From Tetragonia tetragonoides (Eukaryota > Streptophyta > Magnoliopsida > Caryophyllales > Aizoaceae): DNA of 64,000 nt. The DNA is taken from NCBI GenBank assembly GCA_038025085.1, contig CM076147.1, positions 38,044,766 to 38,108,765 on the forward strand, in the 5' to 3' direction. Within the stretch, counting starts at the first letter, position 1; every line of letters begins with the position of its first letter. The notes beneath the pieces are model-generated. The model had not been told where the DNA came from. It worked only from the letters and a program-made list of their open reading frames with translations, and searched no databases. The position numbers and the translations under genes are program-made. Below are positions 37,101-49,998 of the stretch, piece after piece.

Positions 37101-40100
37101 GGAAACAAGAAAGACTCCACGTTTTAAAAAGGCACATTTTTTAAAGAACTTACCAAGTTATAGGGATGACAAGATCATTAGACTACAATATTTGGCAACA
37201 CAAACAAAGCCATTGATGGCAATCCCAATAGACGCCACATATCATGTATGACAATAGAACTTGCAGAAAAGTCAGCTGACCAAGACAGATTGGAAGGCTC
37301 AACTGGGCATGTGGCACAACATGGAGCTTCAATTAATGAAAAAGTTTCCAAATACTACCTATACAGTTATCATTAGCATCTGTCCATCAATGATTTGTGG
37401 TTGATACTTGGTAACTAACAAATGAACCCGTGATTCTTTTGGGACGAATGAATGCTGAAGAAAGGAAGGCCATCGCGAGAGCTTACTCCTAGTAAATCGT
37501 GCATGATGTATAGTTGATTTCTAGCAGTCATATACCTATTTTACAACCATAAGCTCCCCCACCATGCATAAAAAGACATCTAGCTCAAATATCTGCCTAC
37601 AGGAACACCCAGTGTGATTCATACTGGAGCAAGATCTGGAACCTCAGGAGTTATCAGCCTACCCCTAATCCCCTTTATGAAGCAGACGGGATGATTCCCA
37701 AAAACAGAGCTACATCTCTTTCTTCAAATCAATTTTTTTTTTTTTTTTTTTTATATTTTTTTTACGGCAAACTAACCTCCAACTTTGTTGGAAATGAGAC
37801 TTGAAAGTTGAACCCTGATCATTTCTGGGAACAAGTAGGGGGCACTCTACTGCGCTACCCACCCCAACATGGAGCTTCAATTAATGAAAAAGTTTCTTCA
37901 AACCAAATTGCCTATATTAGAAACGGATTTATCAGAAATAGATCTCAGGACTTGGACGCTTGACATTAGAAGAAAGGTTCATAGAGGTTCTAGAAATTGC
38001 CTAAATCTGGCTTGCAGAAACATGCATAAGTAATGAATTAGGAGGTTCGGACACTTCAGGATTCTACCTAATATACGTAAGAAGATGAATAATTACATTG
38101 ACTATAATTTAACCAAATTAATGCAAAAATAATAATAAATCAGAGTAAACATAGATTAAAGAAAAAAGTTAGCATATGAATGAACCCATAATCATGCAAA
38201 CCCAATCAATCAAAACATAGCACACACTCAACCTCATTGGACGGATACCAAGATAGCTATAAGAAACATGGCTAGAAAGAATGATCTACACACCTCATGT
38301 ATACTCCCAAAACATTGACCATGGATGATAAACTGAGCTGTAATAAACCCTCCCAGGCAGGTTCCACCTTAGTCTGGTGACCTTTGTTTTTCACATCTGA
38401 TCCTCGATGACTTTCAGTAGATTTGGCATCAGTATCTCGTTCCATGCTTTCTGCACCCAATTCCTTCTTGTCCTGCAAAGTTGACTCAATAGGATCTTCA
38501 AAAGACTTCACAGGTGACTTGGGTTCACCAAGAACCTCAGAGCTTTCCTTATCTGACACAGGGGTTCTGGATCCAGGATCAACTGGCAAATTTTCAAATG
38601 GAGGTTCTTTATCAAGAGACTCCATGAATTCATCTAAGGAGACAATGGGAGGAAGATCTTTCACATCATCAACCATAAGGCCTTGGAAGTCAGCACCATC
38701 ACCAGAAATAGTAATTCTACACTGACCATCCTTCTCTTCCTTGGCCTCATCAGCTTTCATGTGCTGCCTTGCATCGGTACCACTTTTTTTCCGGCGATTC
38801 TGCGAAACGATGCCTGAATAGGCAGAAACATCCTCTACAACAGTGACATCTTGGTCAAATTCCACTTGATATTCACCTTTGTGAGTTTTCTTTACCAAAC
38901 GTCTCACATCAACTTCTGTATCAGGCAGAACCTTCATGTGATCAAGCTCTTCTGCTTTAGCCATTCGCCACTGTGAAAGCTCCTTTGAAGCGAGCTCCTC
39001 TGCTGTCATAGAACACAAGCGCTCTGGTGATATCTCACCTGACATAACTCTTTCTCTTAGTTCAGGATTATTGCGGTCCTTCAAATTGAACAAAAGTGAT
39101 CTTCCTTTCTCTTTATATTTCTTATTCACACCCCCAAACAGCTTAAAAAGCTCTGATTCAATTTTAAGTGCAACAGAATCTGGAGACTGATCAGTCTGCT
39201 CCTGTATGTGATCATTCACATCATGATGAGCTAGCTCGCCATTCTGGGTAGATTCAACTTCCTGCACTTCTGGAAGTTGTGTATCAAGATCCATTGCCCA
39301 GCACAGCCCATTCCCCTGTAAAAGATCATCTTTGAAATAGAATCCATCACTGAATGGGGTATCTTCACCAGCCAAAACAGGATTAGCTTGAAACTCCTGC
39401 CCCACAAATTTCCAAGCCTGTGGTACCTCTCCAGGTATGTCCTTCAAATGGACTTCTTGACACACACATTGAGCATCATTGCACTTGTCATAAGGGTATG
39501 GACCATTAGGACCACAAGGTTCTGTCACAGATCCTTTGCTAGTAATATAATCAGTACATGATGCAGATCTCAAAGCTTTTGATTCTCCTTCCTGCGGTGT
39601 CAATGCAGCCTCATTCTCAGTTTTCTGCTCTTTATCCAAGGTGCTTGCTCTCTTTTGAGAAACAAGAGCCAGCGCAGCAGTTAGTGATTCCCTCAACTTG
39701 GCCCTCACAGACTCGACTGTATCTGCATTGACGCCTGAAGACACTTCTGATTGCGCGTTTCGATTCTTTGAAACATTTGACTGTGACTTATTGGCTGAAG
39801 GTTCTATCTGGATCACTTTCTTACTTGAAATACCTGTCCTTGGTGACTTAGAATGCATCTCTGGTGTTTTCTTACTCACTGCAGAAAACTGTGGCTTTCC
39901 AAGGGTCCTCAGTGATGACCCATCTTGTGCTGCTCTTTTGGTAGTAATAGACACACCTTGCAGACTTTGGATATTAGGAGTGATCTCAGCAGCCTTCCGT
40001 TTATTTGGCAGCAACAATTTTTCCTGTCCTGGATTGGCATGTATAAGATGTGTTCGACCTATTTCACTGTTAGGCACTGAATACTGCTGAAAATTCAGAT

Positions 40101-40248
40101 TATTTGACATGGACTCTAATTGCTCCTCTTTATATGAAGTCAACATTTCCTGTGACACGGGCATGCTGAACATGGGATTCATTAATCCAGCATGCATGTT
40201 TGATACAGCTAAATGCTGTGTTGTAGGGTTGCTGTCCAAGGGTTCCAT
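34143..40248 (-). CDS. TFIIS-central-domain and SPOC-domain protein (DIDO/PHF3-like, without PHD here)
   Basis: Four coding exons at 38294-40248, 36916-37036, 35211-35270 and 34143-35117 (phases 2, 0, 0) give 1036 residues. The ATG at 40246-40248 follows a splice acceptor (TTTACAG) and opens MEPLDSNPTTQHLAVSNMHA. Residues ~358-460 form a TFIIS central domain (IESELFKLFGGVNKKYKEKG, then LKDRNNPELRERVMSGEI). Residues ~626-772 form a SPOC domain spread over all four exons (PAWEGLLQLSLSSMVNVLG to NGLIGLLVWRKE). The tail is Pro/Gln-rich with repeated acidic DDDD patches before PPGFGPP and LPEFNF. SPOC domains of this family bind phosphoserines, for example on the RNA polymerase II tail, so a role in transcript elongation is likely by family. 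Arabidopsis relatives include At5g11430 and At2g25640 (recalled). No lesion is seen. Confidence 0.88.
37719..37906 (-). mobile_element. tRNA-derived SINE in the first coding-region intron of the SPOC gene
   Basis: On the minus strand it has an A-box-like GGGTAGCGCAGTAGAGTGC, a B-box-like AGGGTTCAACTTTC and an A-rich tail. TTTCTTCAAATCAA (37719) and TTTCTTCAAACCAA (37893) flank it as a 13-of-14 target duplication. Confidence 0.75.
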
Positions 40249-41886
40249 TGACCCTGTAAAGGCGTTTCGCAATTACGAGTCACCGCTGCTCAGTGATCAC
40301 TATTGGGTTCACCAGACTCAGCTGAAGATTCAACTATATTAAAGGCTGTGGCATAAGAATGTTTGACACATTTGACTGGCACCAAGCACACAGATCCTCA
40401 GTGTCGCACTTCAATAGCATCCACAGTTCCTGACACGTGCCCAGAATTGTAACATCATAATCTGCACGTACAAAAATATAATACTTTTTACATTCTTCCA
40501 AACTAAAATCCAAAAAAAAGGCTAATAATGGTGACATACATTCAGGACACATATTTCAAAGAGTAGTCCATATATGAGATATCTGGAAACACCCATCCAA
40601 CACAGTCACACACATACGCGCAGTCACACACAACACATGAAAGATCTGGACCATCAAGAAGCCAAATCTAACATTCTGTCGAACACATACAAGAATGAGA
40701 AGATGAGATGTAACTTCAAAAAAGAGGCATATAATATCTTACATGGGGTAAATCATACCGGCTACCTTCTTCGAAGGATTTGGACATAAGAAACCAGAAG
40801 GATGCAACTAGTCAAAAAAAGCAAGGTAAAGCAAGAATGTTCCTCAGACAATTTTGAAGCACAAAAAGTCAAAAACTAATTAAACAAAAGGCTCTCAAAT
40901 GAAGCCACCTTGATCAGTAAATCATATTTATAAAGAGGAGCAGAGACCTAAATAAATAATCACAGATTACTTCCAATCGAAAATTGATTGAATTGTCCCA
41001 CCTGTTATTGACTCATAAAAGCAACCAACACACCACACAGTCCACAAATTTCAGATAAACCTCAAGTCACCTAAAGTACTTTACATGTGCAACCAACAAC
41101 ATTATATATATCCTTTCAGAGGATTTATTACAGCCATTGCCATGATGTCCGACCAAACAATTCCCAGTTGTAATCCCATCAAGGAAGCATTACTAAGCTT
41201 ACAAAGCAAACAGAGATCATTGTATATATTAAGAATTGTAGTTTATTTTATTAATTTTCCATGTGTACTTCTTAATTAGGCCGTCAAACCATCTCTGTGC
41301 ATCAGAGCAAGGGGAAAGGATTGGGAGAATACTTCACTTTGAGTGTAACTGGTACATCACAAAAAATTTCTTATTCTATCAGTGCAAGGAAATCACTAAT
41401 CTATCTGCCAGGGAATGGCACTGAACTATTTGCAGTCATTATTGGAACTGAGTAACAAGAAAAAAGCAAGTTAAGACTTAAGAAGTCCCGTTCTGAGTCT
41501 CTGACCAATAAAGGGGGGTGGTGAATTATTTTTGAAGAGGGTGATAACTGATATCAAAGTCACTAACCCAAATAAAAAATAAACATTAAATTCTCACTTT
41601 AGTTGGAGGGTTGAACCCATGCTGCTAAATGTTTTAGCATTTAATTTCTATATCATGCCTACCACATCATGCCTTCTGACATACACAAGCTTGAAATCAA
41701 AGCTAATTATCACCTCTAATACAAAACATGCTATTTAGAAACTACCTTCTTAATCCTCATTGCTTCATATTCCCACCAATGACCAAAGAATCCTACTCCC
41801 TCCACCCCAATATTTGTATACCGTTTGCTTTTCATCTACGCTCCTCTTTCCCCATTCTTAGTTCCCAAATTCTGTTTGGATAACAT

Positions 41887-42022
41887 GCGTGTCCAAGGTT
41901 AGCTTGACTAATCCCATGGTACCTGAAGTTAACGACCAGGTCAATCTCCAATGGCCCTAAAGGGACTCGAATTTGGGTCCTGGGACCTCTGGAACACTTC
42001 TAAGAGGTCTACCCCCTCAGGG
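41887..42022 (-). mobile_element. SINE copy 1 of a local family
   Basis: The minus strand reads GGGGGTAGACCTCTTAGAAG, a B-box-like AAATTCGAGTCCC, and then the family 3' words GACCTGGTCGTTAACTTC and CATGGGATTAGTCAAGC. It lies in the 5' UTR intron region of the SPOC gene. Confidence 0.65.
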
Positions 42023-42136
42023 TTCTTAGTTCCCAAACTTTCAAGGCTTGTATGTACATGAATGGAAGGTTTCACAGTTACATAGATGATTTTGTTCTTT
42101 TCAAACAAGGAAGCCAACTTTATTTTCTCCTGATAA

Positions 42137-42262
42137 CATGGGTATCCAGCCTTTTCCCAACTAATCCCATGGGCCCTGAAGTTCACGACCAGGAAAACCT
42201 CTAGTGGCCCAAAGGAGACTCGAACCTGGAACCTCTGGCACAAATCTCAGCCGACCTACCTA
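42137..42262 (-). mobile_element. SINE copy 2 of the same family
   Basis: The minus strand has AGGTTCGAGTCTCC (B box), TTTTCCTGGTCGTGAACTTC and CATGGGATTAGT. It stands head to tail with copy 1. Confidence 0.65.
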
Positions 42263-42932
42263 CTCATTTGCTTTAATGGTGATAGAAACAGTTTAATTCC
42301 CATGCCTACGAATAATTATACGATTCATATGGTTATGATCCAGCTATATGGATCTACCATACAGGAGGGAATACGGTAAGATCAAAACTGATGGGGCAAC
42401 AATGCTTCAGAGACCATTGCATCACCTAGAACAAGATACTTCTCATTTTTTATACCAACACATCATCTCAAGCTTAGATCCATCAATTATTTTTGAATGA
42501 CAACTGCACTAATTGAATCTCAAGAATATGCATTTTAGGGGGAGGGGTAAATGGAGAATGGAGATCACATATTGAAAGTTTGAGTTTAGTATCTAGTTTT
42601 TAAATTCTAATCATCATAGCTCATAGCCTAGTCCAAACAAGATTCTATTAGTCACTCTATTTTCCACTGTTCAACTGCTCCAAAGCATCAATGGAAGTGG
42701 AAGCTGGAAAAGGCATAGGAGATAATAGCCATGTATTCAGATTTTTCACTCCTAAGCATATAAACAATATGCTTCATGACAAACGTTTCTGGCTTTTTGT
42801 GATCAACATAGTCAAAGCATTGGCTATGGCTTGTAGACTTGCATATAGAAAATATACATCAAAAAGTTTGCAAACAAGTCAAATCTGTATTGCCTTGTGG
42901 TTTTCCCTTCTGCTTCACAAAGTGTAGGTCAC

Positions 42933-43012
42933 CTCTGCAATTGCATACGCCCAGTCTTCTATGCTCTGGTTAAGAGCGTCATCTATCATTTCTTCACCAT
43001 TGTACAAGTGAG
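42933..43012 (-). other. Exon-like 80-bp stretch of unknown origin
   Basis: It is bounded by TTTGTCAG and GAG|GTGACC on the minus strand. One frame reads HLYNGEEMIDDALNQSIED then WAYAIAE, which looks protein-like, but I do not recognise it. It may be an alternative 5' UTR exon of the SPOC gene or a captured exon. Confidence 0.3.
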
Positions 43013-43214
43013 CTGACAAACAAAAATTTAAATGTCAAGAACACTGCAGGAAGAAGCAGAATGCACTTGCACAAAGAGGTGACGCCAGCACCTTCAGCAT
43101 TATCCTAAACATGCATACTATAATCAATCTAATGGAACCAGGAAAAATCCCAATCATACATCAATTGCAACATTTCTGAAAACCAATGCCGAATCAATAG
43201 TTTTGCATATATTC

Positions 43215-43300
43215 CCCTCAGAGCCAAGGTTTTCCTGGTCGTTAACTTCAAGGCCCATAGGATTAGTCAGCAAAGCTTGGATACCCATGCTCTCTAAATA
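43215..43300 (+). mobile_element. 3' fragment of the same SINE family
   Basis: It contains GGTTTTCCTGGTCGTTAACT, AAGGCCCATAGGATTAGTCA and AAGCTTGGATACCCATGC, matching the copy at 54891. Confidence 0.65.
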
Positions 43301-43885
43301 ATGATAAAAAATAGCTCTGCGTATACTGTCTATAAAATGCAAGTATGTAACAAATGTACATATACCAAAATCTGGAAGGATATACAAACTCAGAATACCA
43401 TCACTCCTCATAAGCCTAAACAGATTAAGATTAAACTTCAAAAAGTGAGTGATAATTCAATAAGATTGAACCAAAAACCCAAAAGGTGTAATTACTTTTC
43501 TTGTACAAACAGCTATCTTTTCATGCACAGCTTAATCAAAACCCCACTATAACCCATTAGCCCCGTGTGACTATAAAGTTCTGATAGATTAATCCCAACA
43601 AAAAAAAACTATCATTTTCCAGAAGAATCAAAACTTTAATCAACCAACTTCGCTAAAAAGACACAAATAATTGTCATTCAGCTTCCAAAAAAAAAAATCC
43701 ACCAAATCCTTAAACAAAGGCACAAAACTAATCACCAATTAACAACGAATTTCTCAATTTTCCGCAACATAGAAATTGACCAATGCATGGATTGGAAAAC
43801 AATGATAGAAAGAGGAAATTCAAGCATTAAAATTAATCGGGCATCCCTAAAGAGAAAAAGAGAGAGAAAAGGCAGTGTAACTTAC

Positions 43886-44060
43886 CAAGGCGAAAGAGTT
43901 AAATTGATTATCATCAGATGGGTGAAGTGAGTCAAGAGAGTAAAACCCAGTTAGAGTTAAAGGGAGAGAAGAAACAGAAGTTCTGAATCAGGGTTTTTGA
44001 TTTTGATGACGATACAATACGAACCCTAGAATTGGAGATGGAGAGAGAGAGAGAGAGAGT
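43886..44060 (-). promoter_or_regulatory. Probable first 5' UTR exon and promoter of the SPOC gene
   Basis: A clean donor (TTTCGCCTTG|GTAAGTTACA, minus strand) ends at 43886. The stretch upstream has GA-rich leader sequence and CTAGGGTTCG and AACCCTGATT words resembling telo-box sites. The CDS begins 3.6 kb downstream right after an acceptor, so a spliced leader is required. Confidence 0.45.
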
Positions 44061-44710
44061 GTGTGTGTGTTTAGGGGGGGTTTTCCAATTGGTCATGCGA
44101 AAGACTGGTCTATCCTCTTTTCTTTTATTGTTTGTCGGATATCCTCTTTATGCGTTTTTTTTTTCTTTTTTTTTTTTGCGAGCTTAATACTGTATTAGTC
44201 TTTACTAGTACAATTCGAATAAATGAGATTTATATCTTTGAGGTTCTTGTTTTTTATTTAATCTTGTAGAGCCTGCTGATTTTTAATGGTTTTTGTTTAC
44301 AGGAGTAAATAAAATATAAAATCAATTTCCCTTTTGTCTCAAAGGGAAAACATTTTGCCCCTACAAAGAAGAATATGGTTTTTTCTGTGAAAACTATTTT
44401 TCTCATTTTGGGTAACCAAATAATGAAATTTTTTTTTGGAAAATAAACATCCCCCAACCAAAACAAACCTTAATTAAAACTAAGTTAAATATATTTAAGA
44501 TAACTCTAAGTTGTCTTTTTTTTTTAAAGGTAAGAATGTAACGGGTCTCAATCTAACCCAATCTATCTCGAGCACAAAAGTTTAGCCCAATTTGGATCTA
44601 GAAACCCATTCCATTTTGGACTAGGCCATAAAAATGGCCCCCTCACTCCCACCCTACCCCAAATCAGTTGGGCCTACACACACACACACACACACACACA
44701 AACCTTGAAC

Positions 44711-44950
44711 TTGGGACACCTTTTTTTTTTTTTTTTGCTACAAGGACGCATGCAATAGCCCGCAAATCACACGCGTCGGGGAAGCCAACCTATTTTTGAT
44801 AGGCTGACGACCTCAAGTAGAGAAGGGGACCCTCCCTACTAAGAAAGGTAAATGAGATTTTATTCTCCCTACATATATGAGGATTTCAACCCCTGACCAC
44901 TGAGTTATAAAAGTGGGACACTTACCACTTGTGCTCCCATCTCATCCTCA
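44711..44950 (-). mobile_element. tRNA-derived SINE
   Basis: The minus strand has GATGGGAGCACAAGTGGTAA (A-box region) and GTGGTCAGGGGTTGAAATCC (B-box region), and ends in a long A run (T run at ~44721-44737). Confidence 0.6.
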
Positions 44951-45211
44951 GGGACGCCCATATTGAAAGATAATAAGATAACCATTAAGGCAAATAGCTC
45001 TTGGCTTACTTGATATTACTTCAGATCAAATTAACATAAACACAATGAGATAAGTATACTTATTCAATAAGTAGAGGATACTTATCCAGTCAGTAAGTAT
45101 CATGCTACTTAACAAATTAGAGATGCAAACTTATGTAAAATCAATATGAATCGCCTCAAAAGAACATGACCTTACTTTCAAATAAGTTTAATATTGTTTG
45201 ATGAGTAATAA

Positions 45212-45488
45212 GGCTCCGTTTGATTCACCTGGATAAAACTGATATGAACTGAAATGAAATGAACTGAACTGAACTGAATTGATTTTTTAAACTTAAACGT
45301 TAACCATTTAAAATTCGTCCAAACATAGTCAATATTGGACTCATTTGAAAGTATGCTTTGAGATCTTTCTGATGACATAATTATCATCATGAAATTATTT
45401 CGGAATAAAAAGTTATATGAGTTATAAAGTTACACATGAACTTAACTGAACTGAATTTAAGTAAAATTAAGGTGAATCAAACAGAGCC
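45212..45488. mobile_element. Tourist/Harbinger-like MITE
   Basis: Terminal inverted repeats GGCTCCGTTTGATTCACCT and (inverted) GGCTCTGTTTGATTCACCT are flanked by TAA on both sides. The interior repeats AACTGAACTG. Confidence 0.85.
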
Positions 45489-46092
45489 TAAATGGGTAAA
45501 ACTACTGGGTTACTTTCAATTCAACTAAGTGTAATGTAGTTCAGTTTAGTTTAGTTAAATTCATGAGGTGAATGAAAACAAACTCTAAGAATTTTTAATT
45601 TTGTTTTTAACTTAGCGTATATTCGGTTTAGTATAGTTAAATTCAGTATGATAGTTTTTCAATCTGTTCAGTTGAAGACATCATAGTACAGAGTAATTAA
45701 ACACACTATAGCTCAAGTACATGAAGGTAGCGTATAAAAAAAGTACATGAAGGAAAGTTGCATGCTTTTCTTTGACAGATATAATAGATTCATGCTCTTT
45801 CTTCACCTTCCCTGACAGTATGTAAGATTCATGCTTTTTTGTTTGTCATGTTCATCAGTCGCCCTCTGCACCAATAGAAAAATTAAACATAATAATCCCT
45901 CACTTGCTATTCTGTATTCTGTGCGTCTTAATCTCTTTCTTATTTTTCTTTTCTTTTTTTTTATAATAGTTTTTGTATATTTGGGCAACATCACTTGCCA
46001 TTCTAGCTTTTTTCAATGCATGGCTTCCATTTTTTGGCATTTTCTTTCAATAATCCATCAATAGATTGCATAAATCGTACGTATTTGCTCAC

Positions 46093-46100
46093 TATAAATA
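46093..46100 (+). promoter_or_regulatory. TATA box of SABATH gene A
   Basis: TATAAATA lies ~830 bp before the ATG. The intervening leader is probably spliced (donor near 46209, acceptor TTGTAG at 46920). The second copy has the same layout. Confidence 0.5.
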
Positions 46101-46926
46101 CTTTAAACACAGGGCTACTTCTACAAAATATTTCAAGTTATAGCTACAAGAGTGTCAATCGATCTTCTCAGCAAGAAAATTTAAGTTCGGGAGAGAGAGT
46201 TCAGAGTTGTAAGTTGCTAGCACAATTTAAGCACTTAATTTTTTGTTTTGTTTGTAATAATTAATTTCATAGCATCTAGTCTAGAAGGTAGTATAATAAT
46301 TGGGTCTAACAAGTGAGTATTGGAACTCCTTTGTGAGAGAGTAGTGCATATATGGTAGAGCGGGGGTGCATCGATCGCCATTTACTTGCACCCTCCTTTT
46401 TGACTAGTAAAAAAAGTGGATATATCATATATGGTAGAGCAAGAGCGAGAAAATGTCCCTAGTTCTTTACTATTAGTGGAGTACTTCATTATTATTTACA
46501 TTATTATTATGGTAACACTATTACTTGACCCAAATATTTTTTCTAATATCACGACTTTAGTGGTGAACCCTAAGGAAAACAATCATTAGAGTTCGAATCA
46601 TGATCAAAATTAACAATGAAATAATCACAATTAAGTTAATAGATATGTGTCGTAGTTAAGACACTACATTACTTTTAGCAAGTAAAAAAAGAAGAAGTAA
46701 TAATAATTTATTCAACGTCTTAAGTTCTAGGATCTATAAAGAGGTGTGAGATATTCTACACTTCTACCCTCCTAGCCATGTTTTTTTTTTTTTTTTTTTT
46801 TTTTGAAACTCCGATGCCTACTAGTTATGTTATTTCTAATTACGAGTACATTTCAAAACTTTGAACACTATTGCTTTAAATTTATAATCTGTGTACAAAC
46901 TACTTTTATTTGAATTGTAGGGCAAA

Positions 46927-47753
46927 ATGAAGATGGAGAATAATCATATGATCGAAGGCACCGGAGAAGATAGTTATGCTCGTAATTCCCTAATCCAAGT
47001 AAGAATGACTATTCTCTCCCTAAAATATCCATATATATCATTATATCTTATTTGTTTATATAAACAATATAAAGCATGTGGGTTATATTCGACTGCCTCA
47101 ACTTTTTTGAATATAACTTTTTAAAAATATACTCAATGTATTTTCAATAGGCATACTCCATAGCAGAGGTATTCCCAACAGTCAGAGATGCATTAGAAGA
47201 GCTTTACTCAAAGATATTGCCCAATTGCGTGATGGCGGCAGAGTTAGGGTGTGCTTCAGGGCCTAATACCCTAATGTTGATCCCAGAATTAATTGATGTC
47301 ACATACGAGGCATATAGGGCGAACAAAACTTGGCAAGACAATAATAATATGCCTGAAATAAAAGTGTTTCTGAATGACCTTCCATCCAATGATTTCAACA
47401 CAATATCAAGGTCCCTTGCCAATTTTGACAAGCAGCTTGATAAAGAAAGAGACAATGATGTTGGGCCATACTTCATCTCTACTACTCCCGGGTCTTTCCA
47501 CAAGAGGGTGTTCCCTAGCAACTGTCTTCACTTTGTTCACACCTCAAATAGTGCCCATTGGCTTTCTCGGGTTAGTTACACATCTCGCTTTTCTATTGTC
47601 CATTACTTCCTCCATCCCAAATAAATGTTTATATTGTTCTAATTTTCTTGTCCCACATAAATATTTCTTATCTATTGTCCGTTACTCCCTCCATTATCCT
47701 AAGAAAGATATTGTTAATATCAACCAAATGGACAAATATCCTAATATGTGCTG

Positions 47754-47816
<63 letters not shown>

Positions 47817-48767
47817 GGTAGGAAGTCTGGGAACTAATAAGGGTTATTAGGGAAAAATTAAAAATTAAATAAAATAAAATAATGAGGGAATCTAATTGAG
47901 TAAGATATTCAACTAAAAATCATTGAACTCTAGAGTTCTTTACAAGAAAAGAAAAAAAAAATTAGAATTAAAACCATTTGATTACGTACTTGCATGATCA
48001 TTGATCGGTGGCAGGTGCCAAAGGGGTTGGTTAGCAAATGTGGTGAACTAATAAACAAAGGAAACATATACATCAGTGACACAAGTCCACCTCAAGTTAT
48101 CTCAGCGTATCGCGAGCAGTTCGAAGAAGATTTTACGACGTTTTTAAAGTGTCGCGGTGAAGAGATTGTTATTGGGGGTCGTATGGTTGTCAACATTATG
48201 GCCTCTACCGAAACTCATGGTCCTCAACATCTTTTTATGAAGAGGGCGCTTAATATGGCCCTTCAAACTATGGCCACCGAGGTATATACGTACCAAATAA
48301 TTATGATAAAACCGTCTTATATAAGTTTTTGTGTATCAAGTTAATTAATTATAAATAATGTGTAGAGTTTGATCGATGAGAAAAAGCTAGATGAATTTGA
48401 TATGCCATTTTACCCCCCAACAACAGAAGAAATAAAGAGGCTGATAGAGGGTGAAGGGTCATTTCGTCTTCACAAGCACGAGATTTTCAGTGTAGAATGG
48501 GATTTGCCTAGTGAAGCAATGATAAAAACAAATGGAGATTATTATGGTAATTATGACAATGATAATTATGCAAGACTTGATAAATTGGTAAGAGCAAAGT
48601 TTGCAGCAGGTGCTGTGAGAGCGGCCACAGAATGCATGATGGCTACTCAGTTTGGCGAGCATGTTATGGAGGAGTTGTATTCACGAGTTACCGAACTTCT
48701 TGTTAAACGCTTGGCCGTTGCCAAGTTGGAGACCTTCCATCATGCAATTTCCTTGGTCAAGATTTGA
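46927..48767 (+). CDS. SABATH-family carboxyl methyltransferase, copy A
   Basis: Four exons at 46927-46998, 47151-47570, 48015-48281 and 48366-48767, all phase 0, give 386 residues. SABATH enzymes use S-adenosyl methionine to methylate carboxyl groups of small acids such as salicylate, jasmonate, benzoate or gibberellins. The N-terminus has the family [14 protein letters not shown]. The SAM-binding motif is [19 protein letters not shown], with Glu for the usual Asp. [12 protein letters not shown] and the [19 protein letters not shown] loop follow. The substrate-pocket motif, usually SYSLMW, reads SNSAHW. A 20-residue insert rich in Asn/Asp/Tyr (~residues 310-325) is absent from copy B. Substrate cannot be assigned. 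Intron 2 carries a (TA)n tract. Copy B is ~1.6 kb downstream. Confidence 0.9.
47756..47812. repeat. (TA)n microsatellite in SABATH A intron 2
   Basis: About 57 bases of TA dinucleotides, preceded by Stowaway-like CTTCCTCCATCCCAAATAAA fragments. Confidence 0.9.
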
Positions 48768-49504
48768 ATTTAGAGGTTATATTTTTCGCTGGGAATAATC
48801 AAGAGAGCTCCGGTGGACGGTGGTTAAGAGCATCGTCCACCAACCTTCAAGTTGAGGATTCGATTTTTATCAAAAGACCTTTGTACCTCGCTCCTCCGAA
48901 ACTCAAAAAAGGACATATTGTTATGCTTTTCAGTTGGTCAATTGTTAGCTTATAGTGACGTACGTTGCTTTGATAATTGGCATGTAGAGTGTTTAATAAT
49001 GGACATGTGAGTCGTGTGATTGAGAACTTTAATTTATGTGTTGCAGAACTGCAGTGTGAGAATGTATTTTCTTTGTAATGGTTTATCGCGAGTAAGTATA
49101 TTATTGGTGCTTTCCTAGCAGTATCAAAGTAATTTGAGCTCCGAAGCAATTTGATGGAATTTGATGGAAATAGCCGAAATCATCCGAAGAAAACCATAGG
49201 CAAAGAAGAGGACGTGTACTTAAACTTTTGAATTCAATTCTTGATTCATTTTTTTTTCAAAAGTTTATTGTTTTTGTTAGGGGAGAAAATCAATGAGGAA
49301 TCGAAACTCAAGTCTAAAACATCACATAATTCAAGTGAAAACATAAGGTTAAATATTAGAGTCATCCACGTCAATGTTCTATTAATATGTGGGATAACTC
49401 ACATATAAACCTTAATGGTGCTAAGGTGTAGGAGTTATGACAACATCTTGCATAAAATGATGTACAATAAAAAAGAACATATGAGTTAAAAAAAAAAACA
49501 TATA

Positions 49505-49775
49505 TGCTATTTTTTTTCATTAAATAAGTAGTTCACAATAGAGCAACTCTCCTCGCGAGAGTTACACCAATTTGATCCTGATACAAAATTAATGCTAGTT
49601 CTCTAAGAATACAAGATATATCAAATGAAGATGATCTAGGTGACCCTCCTTGGATAGCCAACCTGCTGCCTAGTTTCCTTCTCTGTAAATATGTTGAACA
49701 TGAACTTCATAACAATATTGAATAAACATCCTTACGTCATTCAGAAGACTATTTGAGGAGTATGCTTCTCCCATT
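49505..49775 (-). pseudogene. LINE RNase H relic between the SABATH genes
   Basis: The minus strand translates to EVHVQHIYREGN, stop, AAGWLSKEG, a decayed form of the LINE tail motif HVxREGNxAADWLAxxG. An A run (T run at 49511-49518) follows, as at the 3' end of a LINE. Confidence 0.65.
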
Positions 49776-49991
49776 TTAGAAACAACCCCCTTCCCCCTCC
49801 CACCAAAATATAATAGTGAGCATTATTATACTATGAGTCTCGAATAAAATGATGTAGAATAAAAAAAATATTATCAGCTCTAAATGCCAGAACTTGTCGC
49901 TTAATTATGACAAGGATTTACCAACTCTAAGGCCAGCGATCATATAATTAAAAACCAAAAATTAAAAATTAAAAAAAAACCTCTAAATGCC

Positions 49992-49998
49992 TATAAAT
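49992..49998 (+). promoter_or_regulatory. TATA box of SABATH gene B
   Basis: TATAAAT lies ~350 bp before the ATG. The leader following it (TCAAGTTCTAGTTATAT, GAGAGAGTTGT, CTTAATTTAAGCAC) resembles the leader of copy A, so the promoter was duplicated with the gene. Confidence 0.5.

Noticed and set aside
37780..37866. Possible tRNA gene (A-box and B-box-like words)
   Set aside because: The cloverleaf is not complete, and an A-rich tail with target duplication marks a SINE.
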